Of a stretch of DNA of 64,000 nt, positions 29,702 to 39,001 are shown piece after piece. The stretch spans positions 1-64,000 of the forward strand of contig JAGTXO010000056.1 of NCBI GenBank assembly GCA_019448385.1. Direction: 5' to 3'. The notes beneath the pieces were generated by a model that saw only the letters and a program-made list of their open reading frames with translations, ran no database searches and was not told the DNA's origin. The position numbers and the translations under genes are program-made. Each line of letters opens with the position of its first letter. The stretch's first letter is position 1. This DNA is from Diacronema lutheri (taxonomy: Eukaryota; Haptophyta; Pavlovophyceae; Pavlovales; Pavlovaceae).

Positions 29702-29861
29702 TGAAGCGACAGAGGTGTATCTACGGTGATGCGGAGCGCGCACACTCTATTGCGCGTGGTTGGGAATGGGCGTGTGCCCCCCGATGCGCGCGCGAAGGGA
29801 CACTAGTGACAAGGAGGGGGGGAGGGGGGGGGGGGGAGCTCAGAGCCAGTCCTCCGCGCTC

Positions 29862-30545
29862 TCAACTCGCCGGCACGACGACAGGCGTCTGCCGAACGAA
29901 AAGGTGGTTCTCCACGCAGCTGACCATCGCGTGCGCCACGTCCTCCCGCGATACCGCCTCCATCCCCAACTGCGCGTCGCCCATTGTATACTTGCCGTCC
30001 GATGACGCACCGTCGTGCAGCGCGGCGACGCGCACGAGCGTCCACTCAAGCTTCGACGCGCGGAGCCAGTCGACTGCGCGTATAACGTCGTCGCCATCAT
30101 GCGCACCCGTCGCGCCGCGCACCCAACGCGCGACCGACACCGCAAGGCTCGGCTCGGCGTCCGTTGGCAGGCGCGCGCCACCGATGCCGAGCACGACAAT
30201 GCGCTTCACGCCGCGCGCACGGCAGCCGGCGGCAATGTGGCGTACGGCGGTCTCGAGCACATGCGGCGAGCCCGAAGCGCGTTCGAGCGCGACGAAAACC
30301 GCGGCGTCCTCGACAATCGCGGCCGTGACGCCTGTAGAGTCGAGAACGTCGCCCTCGACGACTGTCACCCTCGCGTCGGCGTAGCCCATACCTTTGGCGG
30401 CGGGCACGACGGCCGTCAGCTCATATCCCTCAGCCAGCGCAGCGCGCACAACAGCGCGGCCCACCGGGCTCGTTGCGCCAAACACCACGGCGCATTTGCG
30501 CACCGGCGAAAACCGCCATTCGTCCGTCGGGGAGCAGCACGTCAT
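29862..30545 (-). CDS. Atypical short-chain dehydrogenase / NAD(P)-binding NmrA-like protein
   Basis: Single exon of 227 residues from the first ATG (MTCCSPTDEW); two more upstream codons begin with GTG. The Rossmann dinucleotide loop is AVVFGATSPVGRAVV (GxTxxxG form). Further signatures are VVEGDVLD after the third strand, VFVALE, and KRIVVLGIGGARLP. A late LEWTLVRVAALHDG segment matches the NmrA/SDR-a pattern (WTIVRP). The canonical YxxxK active site is not obvious, so it may act as an NAD(P)-sensing or scaffold protein rather than a dehydrogenase. The substrate is unknown. No targeting sequence is clear. Confidence 0.78.
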   Translation of the reverse strand: MTCCSPTDEWRFSPVRKCAVVFGATSPVGRAVVRAALAEGYELTAVVPAAKGMGYADARVTVVEGDVLDSTGVTAAIVEDAAVFVALERASGSPHVLETAVRHIAAGCRARGVKRIVVLGIGGARLPTDAEPSLAVSVARWVRGATGAHDGDDVIRAVDWLRASKLEWTLVRVAALHDGASSDGKYTMGDAQLGMEAVSREDVAHAMVSCVENHLFVRQTPVVVPAS

Positions 30546-30607
30546 GATCACAACCGGGCTCGGTTTTCGCTTTTCGCGGATGATCAGGTGGAAGCCGGGA
30601 AACCGAT

Positions 30608-30653
30608 CGAAAGGGCTTTTTATACTAACGGCGCTTACGAAAGGGCTTTTTAT
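30608..30653. promoter_or_regulatory. Paired 16-base direct repeat with TATA-like core upstream of the SDR gene
   Basis: CGAAAGGGCTTTTTAT occurs at 30608-30623 and 30638-30653, exactly 30 bases apart, in the 214-base spacer between the SDR start (30545) and the TPP2 stop (30760). A 29-base C run sits at about 30718-30746. Confidence 0.5.
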
Positions 30654-30714
30654 TCATGCCGGCCGCCGGGCCGTTCTAGCCGACGGTCGACGCCGACGGC
30701 GACATCAGGGTGTG

Positions 30715-30746
<32 letters not shown>

Positions 30747-30759
30747 AGTCGGCGCAGAG

Positions 30760-33700
30760 CTAAAAGCCGGGCGGGTAGCTCGTGGGGTAATTGACGAGAA
30801 GCTCGACCTGCACCGCGGCGGCGAGGTGCGCCCAGCCGAGCGCGCGCAGCGGCGCAAGCTTCGCCTCGACGTCCGCCTTTGCCGGTGCGCTCTTCTCCTT
30901 GCCGAGCGCCTCGTCGAGCGCGGCAAGCGCGAGCGCATGCCGGCCGTGCACGCCATGCCACGCCGCGCTCAGCTTGGCGTGCTCGGTGGGCGGCGCCCAA
31001 AGGTGCAGTGCTCGCATCGCGCCGTCGAGCTCGCGCAATGCGTTGGCCGATCCGCCGCCGCCGTCCGCGGCTGGTGGCGCGGGCGGCGCGGCCTGCGCGT
31101 CCAGCTTCGCAAGGTCCGCGAGGGAAAACGCCTTGGTGCGCAGCGCGGAGACGAGGGCCTGTGCGGCGTGCGCGCGCGCGCGCGCGCGTGCGCGTGAGCG
31201 CGGCGCGCGCGAAAGCGCACGCAAGCGCTCGCGGCGTCTTGTGCGCGCCACGCCGTGCCGCGCCGCGATGGTGGCGGCGGGCGCGGCGCGCAGGGTAGCG
31301 CGCGCGCACGCACCTCCTTGAGCTCTGTGGCCGCGTCCTTGTCCGCGCTGAGCAACGAGTCATCAGCGTCCGCCGCCATCGCGAGGGGTGCCGCCTGCGC
31401 ACGATGGCGAAGCGCGGGCGGCGTGAGATAACGACGAGGGCGCGCGGGCGGCGCGCACGCGGCACGGCACGCGCGCGTCCACCGCGCCGCACCATCGCGG
31501 GCACGTCGATCTGCGCGATCGCGCCGTCGCACGCGCGCACGACGTCGGCGAGCGCCACGGGGTCTGCCCGGTTGGCGAGGCCATCGCAGTGCTGCGCGTG
31601 CGCGAGGTGCGCGCGCAGCAGCAGCGACGGCGGGCGCACGCGCGCGGGCGCGGGCGCTTCCGCGGGCGCGCCCGCGCCCAGCGCGGCGGCGTCGGCGCAC
31701 AGGCGTTCAAAATGGGCGGCGTACCGCGCGGCTGAAGCCGCCGCGGCCGCAACTGCCGCTGCGTCCGCCGCGCCGTCGGCCGGGGCGCCCGGCGTCGCCG
31801 CCGCGCCGTCGACCGGCGCCGGCTGCGCGGCGGGCGCGCCCGCGCCACGGCCCGCTGTGACTTTGCCCGCCGCGCTGAGCGCCGCTTTTGAAAGGAGGCC
31901 GAGCTGTGTGAGACGAAGTGCGAGCGCCGCGCGTGCAAACGCCTCGTCGCTCGTCTCGTCGGCGCAGTCGGGCGCAACGGGCGGCGGCGCGTGCGGCTTG
32001 GGCTCGCCCTCGCGCGGCAGCTCCTTGAGCGGCTGAGCCACGCACACCATCGCGACCGGCCAGCCACCCGGCCGGCGGCCGCTGCCGAGATCCTCGGCGT
32101 TCGACCCCTTGGCGTAGCTACGGCCATTCACGCGCGCGCGGGCCGCCCACGGGCGCGGGGCGCGGCGGTAGGGGCGTGGTGATCGGACGGGCAGAGTGCA
32201 TGCGCGCGCCTTCGCGCTCGCGCGCGCGCGCATGCGCGCACGTGATGCTGCCGATGAGAAGGTCGCCCGGTTCGGCAATCTCGGGCTGAGGGGGCGTGCG
32301 CACATGGAGCGCACAATGGGTGCCAGCCTCGAGTGGCAGGCGCACGGGCGGCGCGCTGCCGCCGGCGAGCAAGTCCACGTCCGCCATCGCCGCCGCGCGC
32401 GAGTGCGCCACCTCGAGCTTGATTGCCGAGCTCAGCTTGATCTCGAGCACGCATGCCATCGACGCAAGTTTGTGCAAGTGCGCGACTGAGTCATGCCGGA
32501 CGACGAGCCGGACCTCCAGCTCGCCGGACGGCACCTTCACCGCGTTCGTGTCTGCGTGGCGGGCGGTGGCGACGGCGGGCGCGCGGCTGCGATGTGAGGC
32601 GCCACGCGCCGCGCGGCCGTAACACAGCGTTACACGGCGTCACGCACGCGCACGGCGGGCGCCAGCCGTCGCTCACAAAAATCGCCTATGTGCAGAAGCT
32701 TCTTGTTCGCGTCAAAGAGCGCGCACAGCTGCGCCTCGTACGAACTCTCGTAGCTGCACGCGCCACGCAGCGCGCGCGCGCAGAGAGCGGCAGGACGCGC
32801 GTGAACGCCGCCGCGCAGCCGCACGGCGGGCGCCTGCGCGCGCGCGGCACGCGCCGACGGCGGAGAGGCTGACGCGCGGCGCACGGCGCGCGGCGCCACG
32901 CTTGACGCGACGCGGCGCGGCGCACGCGGCGCGCGCACAGCCCAGCCGCGGTGAGCGACGGGAAGCGGACGGTGAGCGCGTCCGCGCCGTCCTTAAGCTT
33001 CGCCCTGTACGACAGCACGAGCTCGTAACCGACGTAACCGAGGGTGTCACCACGGGCGTCACCGACGTCCGCGCCGGCCGGCGCGCCAGCGGGCGCGGCC
33101 GGCGCGGCGCGGCCGGGCGCGGGCGGTGGCGGCCACACGTCGCCCCGGCCGGGCGCGCCGGCGCACGGCGGCATGGGCGTGACGAGCTTTGACGAAACAG
33201 GGCGGAGCGCACGGCGCAGCGCGGTGAGCGAACCCTCCGGCTCGACGACCGTGCGGCGGAACGACGCGCACAGGTTCTGCGTGGCGAAGAGCTCGCGCGC
33301 GTCGAGGAGCAGCCGGTCGGCCGCGGGGCGCAGCCCGCCAAACTCGATGAGCACATCCACGTCCGCGTCGCCGAGCGCGTGCCAGAACTGCGCGACGACA
33401 AGCTCAAGCGTCACACCACCGTGCACCGCGAACGACTTGACAAACTCGGCGGGCGGAGCGCCCCCGTCGTCGGCGGCGGGCAGCGCGAGCGAGACGCGCG
33501 CGCTCGCCTCGCTCTCGCGCACCGCGCGCTGCGCGAGGAGCTGCACCGCGTGCATCTCGAAGATTCGTGGCGCCGCGCCGCCGTCGGCGCGCGCGCGCGC
33601 GCGCGCGCGCAGCCGGGCAGTCGCCCACGTCGCGCCGGCGTGCGGCACGATGAACCAGCGCTGCACGGCGCCGGGCGAGAAGGGGACACGCTCGAAGGAC

Positions 33701-35914
33701 ACGCGCCACGGCGCGCCCGGCGCGCGCAGGTCGGCATGCGGCTTGCAGACCGTGACGGGCACGACAAACAGTGCGCCGGCGCCGGGGGGCGCCGCCTCGT
33801 CGTGCGCGACGATCTCGGCGTAGTGCGCGCCGGCGGGCAGGTCCTTGAGGCTCGCCTTGAGCTGGAACGACTTGCCGCCGTGCGACAGGGCGAGGCGGCG
33901 CGCGCATCCGAGCCACGGCGCCGACGGCGTGAGGCGCACAGAAAGGTCGAGGGCGACCTTGGCGGCGGCCGGCGCGGCGCGCGGCAGCTCGGGCCGCACG
34001 TCGACGTCCACGACGGCCTCGGCGCCGGCGGTGTGCTGCGGCTCGCGCAGGTAGACGCCGCGCCCTCCGCCATTGAGCGAGTGGGCAAAGTGCGACGCGG
34101 GCTGCCCGCTGCTCGAGCCCGCGCCGTGGACCGTTGCCCTCACGCGGAAGCGCACGTACGCGGGCGCGTAGCCGGCGTGCTCGCGCAGCCACGCGTCGGC
34201 CGCCTGCACCTGCAACAGACCGCGGCCGAGCGCCCATCGGTCGGTGCCGCCGTCCGTCGTGTTGGGCACGTGCGCCGCCGTCACCTCGAGCGCGCGCCGG
34301 ACGAGGGTCGGGTTGGCCGTGCCGCCGCGCGCCTTGAGCGACGAGAGGAGAAGCGCGATGCCGCCCGTCGCGTTCGGCGCGGCCATGCTCGTGCCGTTCA
34401 TCAGCTGCCGGCCCTGCAGCGTCCACGTGGGCACGGGCGCGATCGCGCCACCGGGCGCGGAGATGGCCACATTGAGCGCACCGTCAGCCGTCGGGCCTCG
34501 GCTGCTCCACGTGTATTGAATGTCGGGCAGCGCCGCGCGCAGCGAATAAAGCGGCACCATCATCCGCGCCGAGACGAGCGCGCCGACGGCGATCGGCGCG
34601 TCCGCTGTGCCGGGCGCGCCGCCCGTCGTGAGCGCCGGCCCATTGTTGCCCGCCGACGTGACGAAGATGAGACCGTACTCGTGCACGGCGCGCTCGGCCA
34701 TCGCCGCGAAGCGGCCGGTATCGTCGACGCTCGCGAACTCGCCGTAGCTCAAGTTGATCACGTCGCAGCCGCGCTCGATGGCCGCGCCGAGCGCGCGCAC
34801 GAGCGCGGCGCCCGTCTCCATCGAGCCGAGCCTACGAGACGCCGGCCGCCGGCCGCCACCCCGCCGCGGAGCGCGCGGCGCGTGAGGGGTGAGGCGATGC
34901 GGCGATGCGCGGCCGCCGTGGCGCGCGCGCGGCCGCGCGGCGCGCCTCCGCCTCACCCCTCGCGCGCACGCGCGCGCGCGCGCCGCACCGCGTGTCGCCG
35001 ACCTTGAGGCCGACGATCTGGCAGCCGGGCGCAATGCCGTTCAACTCTGGCCGGTCGGGAAAGTGCGCACCGATGATACCCGCCACGTGCGTGCCGTGCG
35101 CGCCCGCGTCGACGGACAGCACGACGCGCGCGCCGTCCGCGAGCACGTCGACGGCAAAGTTGAGGTTCGAGTCAGCGTCGAGCGTGCCGTACTCGTGGCC
35201 GATGCGGTACGGCTCGAGCAGCGCGCACACGCCCAGCTCGCCCGCCTCCGACGTGTCCACGCACACGTGCCAACGTCCGGCCGCGTCGGCGAACGCGAGC
35301 ACGTCGTACACCGGGCCCAAGTCGGCGAACGCGCCGTCGGCCTTCTCCAGCGCGGCGACGCGCGCCTTGAGCTCCTTGTGGCGCAAGCGGCCGCGCGCGG
35401 CGATCAGCGCAGCGTCGTCGCTGGCGCCCTCCTCGCCCGCGTCGGCGCCGCCCACGCTCGTGCCGCCGCCGCCGCCCACCGCAAGCTCCGCCTGCGCGCG
35501 CGCGAGCGCGCCGCGCTGCGCACGCGCGAAGCGCGCCTTGCGCTCGGCGCGCACGCGCGCGGTGACGCCGCGCGGTAAGAGCTGGAATGCTTGCTTGACG
35601 CCGAGGTGGTAGCGGCCGTCGGCCGCGGGCGGCCACTCGGCGGGCAGCCGGAGCGGCCGGCCGGTCAGCCCGGCGAGCGCGCCGTCCGCGCTCGGCCGCG
35701 CGACGTGCGACGTGTCAACGTCGCCCGAGCCAGTGCAGTCGACGAGGTCGACGATCTTGCGCCGCCCGTCGGTCGTGGTCTGCAGGCCTGCCGCGCCGGG
35801 GTCGACACCCGTGTCGAGCACGCCGACGAGCACGCCGCGCCCGTCGAGCTCAGGATGCGCGCGCACGAACGCTGCCGCTTGGATCTCCTCCTTAGGCAGC
35901 TCAGCTGACCGCAT
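30760..35914 (-). CDS. TPP2: Tripeptidyl peptidase II (giant subtilisin-like protease)
   Basis: TPP2 trims tripeptides from peptides released by the proteasome, as a very large cytosolic spindle complex. Exons 34989-35914, 32939-34831, 32677-32753, 32242-32551, 31493-32117, 31314-31394 and 30760-31158 join in frame (1436 residues; the family is usually about 1250-1400). Catalytic Asp34 is in GVLDTGVDPG and His273 in AHGTHVAG. The oxyanion Asn is in TSAGNNGP and the Ser in NGTSMAAPNA. The long insert between Asp and His, typical of TPP2, is present (KQAFQLLPRGV to GPVYDVLAF). C-terminal family segments include SYEAQLCALFDANKK and GELEVRLVVRHDSV. The last exon ends VNYPTSYPPGF. The start is the first ATG; upstream codons are open from TTG. 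All six introns are short GT-AG. Confidence 0.93.
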
Positions 35915-36113
35915 CGCGCCCGCGCGAGCCGACGTTGCACGCGTGCTCACGCCGACGTCCGGCGTCGAGGGAAGCGCACTCAAGCCGCCCCTTCTTTTTA
36001 AAATGAAAACGCGGTCCGGCTCTTTTGGATATTTTAAAAGACGCGATCCGGGTCCTCGTCCGTTTTTGAGGCGACGGTTTGTCAGTTGTCGCGCGAGACT
36101 TCAAACACCAGCA
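35915..36113. promoter_or_regulatory. Divergent promoter of TPP2 and beta-tubulin
   Basis: A 199-base spacer. A/T boxes are TTTTTAAAATGAAAAC at 35995-36010 and ATTTTAAAAG at 36031-36040, each about 80 bases from an ATG. No other site is recognised. Confidence 0.55.
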
Positions 36114-37605
36114 ATGCGGTGAGCATTCTCGCGCGAAGGGGGCACGCGAGCGCGGCTGCGTGGGGCGTGCAGGCCGTCGCGGCCCGCGCGCTTGGCCGCC
36201 GACGTGCACCGCCGCTCAAACGTCGTTCGCCGCTCTCTGCCGCCCCCCGCCCGCCGCGCGCGCGCGCGCCACGCGCAGTGAGATCGTCCACATCCAGGGT
36301 GGCCAGTGCGGCAACCAGATTGGTGCCAAGTTTTGGGAGGTGATCTCTGACGAGCACGGCGTCGACCCGACGGGCACCTATCATGGCGACTCCGACCTCC
36401 AGCTCGAGCGCATTAACGTCTACTTCAACGAGGCGACGGGCGGCCGCTACGTGCCGCGCGCGATCCTGATGGACCTCGAACCAGGCACGATGGACTCGGT
36501 GCGCTCCGGCCCGTTCGGCCAGATCTTCCGGCCGGACAACTTTGTGTTCGGCCAGTCGGGCGCTGGCAACAACTGGGCCAAGGGCCACTACACCGAAGGC
36601 GCTGAGCTGATCGACGCCGTGCTCGACGTCGTGCGCAAGGAGGCCGAGTCGTGCGACTGCCTGCAGGGCTTCCAGATCACGCACTCGATGGGCGGCGGCA
36701 CGGGCTCGGGCATGGGCACGCTGCTCATCTCCAAGATCCGCGAGGAGTATCCCGACCGCATCATGGCCACCTACTCAGTCTTCCCGTCGCCAAAGGTGTC
36801 AGACACGGTCGTCGAGCCGTACAACGCGACGCTCTCCGTGCACCAGCTCGTCGAGAACTCGGACGAGTGCTTCCTGCTCGATAACGAGGCGCTGTACGAC
36901 ATCTGCTTCCGCACGCTCAAGCTGACCACGCCCACCTTTGGTGACCTCAACCACCTCGTCGCCGCCGTCATGTCGGGCGCGACGTGCTGCCTCCGCTTCC
37001 CGGGCCAGCTCAACTCGGACCTGCGCAAGATGGGCGTCAACCTCGTGCCCTTCCCGCGCCTGCACTTCTTCATGATCGGCTTCTCGCCGCTCACCAGCCG
37101 CGGCTCGCAGCAGTACCGCGCGCTCACCGTGCCGGAGCTCACGCAGCAGATGTTCGACGCCAAGAACATGATGGCCGCCGCCGACCCGCGGCACGGCCGC
37201 TACCTCACGGCGGCGGCGCTCTTCCGCGGCCGCATGTCGACCAAGGAGGTGGACGAGCAGATGCTCAACGTGCAGAACAAGAACAGCTCGTACTTCGTCG
37301 AGTGGATCCCGAACAACATCAAGTCGTCGATCTGCGACATCCCGCCAAAGGGCCTCAAGATGGCCGTCGCCTTTGTCGGCAACTCGACGTGCATGCAGGA
37401 GGTGATGAAGCGCATCTCCGAGCAGTTCACCGCCATGTTCCGCCGCAAGGCCTTCCTGCACTGGTACACGGGCGAGGGGATGGACGAGATGGAGTTCACC
37501 GAGGCCGAATCCAACCTCAACGACCTCGTCTCCGAGTACCAGCAGTACCAGGATGCGTCGGCCGAGGAGGAGGGCGAGCTTGAGGAGGAGGGCGAGGAGT
37601 ACTAG
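36114..37605 (+). CDS. TUBB: Beta-tubulin
   Basis: Exon 1 is only five bases (ATGCG, 36114-36118). Exon 2 is 36279-37605, giving 443 residues. The family is unmistakable: [20 protein letters not shown], the GTP loop [37 protein letters not shown], and the acidic tail after [14 protein letters not shown] ending EEY. The intron splits codon 2 (CG/T), so the N-terminal MREI tetrapeptide, the known signal for co-translational tubulin autoregulation, is built only after splicing. The glutamate-rich tail ending EEY is a substrate for polyglutamylases of the TTLL type also present in this window. The gene shares a promoter with TPP2. Confidence 0.98.
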
Positions 37606-38235
37606 GCGCCTCAGGATGCGCCGGCACCCGCGGCACGACGTCTGCGCCCCGCGCCTCACCCGCGGCGCTGGCCGCCAGCAGTTTCCGTGCCCGTGCGCCC
37701 CGCAAGCACAACGCGACGTGTGGGTTTTCGACACTCGCCCATGAGTGTCACGTACAGTTGTGGGTCTCGGTCCCCTCTCCCCAAACCCCAGTGTTCGATG
37801 ACCGCACTCGCCTTCACATCGTCGTCGACCGTGCAATTGCATGCCCAGCATCTGCCGAGCTGCGATCAGCCTGCCGAGGTGCCACCGAAGCGCCTCGCGC
37901 TGAGGCCGCCGTCGCGCAGCACTCTCGTGGTTGTCGAATGCAAATGGAATGCGCGCGGCGACCACAACATCGCTCTTTCCACCGCCTCTGGGCAGCCGCG
38001 AGGGGCGGCGTGATGCCGATGCGCGTGCGCCAAAAGGCCCCCCGCAGTTCGCGCCGCGAAATATGATTATCGCGTGCGGCCAGGCTCGCGGGCTTTGCCA
38101 TGCGCGAACGCGTCCTAGACGCCGGGCGCGCGCCAGCTCGATGCCTGCCTGCGCACGCGCACCCGGCGCGCGCCGCGCGCAAGAGCGGCTCGCACAATGG
38201 GCGATGCGCGTGGACGGAGAGCAGCGTGCACGCGG
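37606..38235. other. Intergenic region between beta-tubulin and a convergent acidic-protein gene
   Basis: 630 bases with less GC bias than surrounding genes. No open frame resembles a protein, and no RNA gene, repeat or clear terminator was seen. Confidence 0.5.
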
Positions 38236-38538
38236 CTACTCGTCATCGCCATCATCGCCCTTGGCATCCTCCTCGTCGTCCTCCTCCTCGTCGTCCTCCT
38301 CGCCCTCCTCAAAGTCATCCTCCTCGCCCTCCACGTCCTCTTCGTCAAAGCCGATGATGCCCTGTAGAAACTGCACGTGCATGCGCGTCATGCGAGGCGC
38401 GATCTCCTCGAGGTAGGTGTATTGGTCGTCCTCGCTCAACTTGTCGAACTCCTCAGCCCACTTGCTCGCCCTCGCGCCCACTTTGTCCCTCTCGTCGTCC
38501 TCCTTCTTGCGCTTCTGCTTGTTGTTGTCGGCCGACAT
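38236..38538 (-). CDS. Small acidic protein with a short conserved helical segment
   Basis: 100 residues from the ATG at 38538. A basic start (NNKQKRKKEDDERDK) is followed by a helical block (WAEEFDKLSEDDQYTYLEEI then APRMTRMHVQFLQGIIGF) and a C-terminal tail of almost only Asp and Glu. The helical block loosely resembles the F-box-protein dimerisation D domain (FDxWSExDQxEFxExLIxRM), but that is pattern likeness only. The acidic tail is of the kind found in histone chaperones. AATTTTCTTC at 38571-38580 lies about 33 bases upstream of the ATG. Function unknown. Confidence 0.6.
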   Translation of the reverse strand: MSADNNKQKRKKEDDERDKVGARASKWAEEFDKLSEDDQYTYLEEIAPRMTRMHVQFLQGIIGFDEEDVEGEEDDFEEGEEDDEEEDDEEDAKGDDGDDE

Positions 38539-38680
38539 CCTGCCCGCGATCGGCCCTTCGCCACACGCGAAATTTTCTTCCGTCTTGTGCGAATCTTTCG
38601 ACAACCCGTGGCGGCCCGCCACGCCGTCGGCCGTCCTCGGGGCGGAGCACGCACAGCCCCAAGCGCCCCGCCGGCCCTCC

Positions 38681-38681
<1 letters not shown>

Positions 38682-38718
<37 letters not shown>
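38682..38718 (+). repeat. 37-base C homopolymer, near the host/accessory boundary
   Basis: An uninterrupted C run followed by C-rich sequence to about 38740. It separates the last clear host gene from the helicase-bearing block. Confidence 0.9.
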
Positions 38719-38721
<3 letters not shown>

Positions 38722-39001
38722 CCCATCCCCCCCACCCACCCCTACCTCTCACTCCTTGCTCGCCACTCCCGGGTCCGCACTTTTGCCTCCGCTCGTGCGC
38801 CGGGCCGCGTCACCTCAGCACGTCGCCCCACTGGCTGAGAAAATTGCGCGCCTCGTCGGCCTGCTGCGCGCGGTTCTGCCCGATCTCCGACCACGCGTCC
38901 GCGGCCGACGCGCACGCCCTCGCGCCACCCGAGGACGCGAGGTAGCCGTCCCGCCGCGCGCACGCGCCCGCCGCGGCTGCGACGGCTGCCTGCCGGCGCG
39001 C

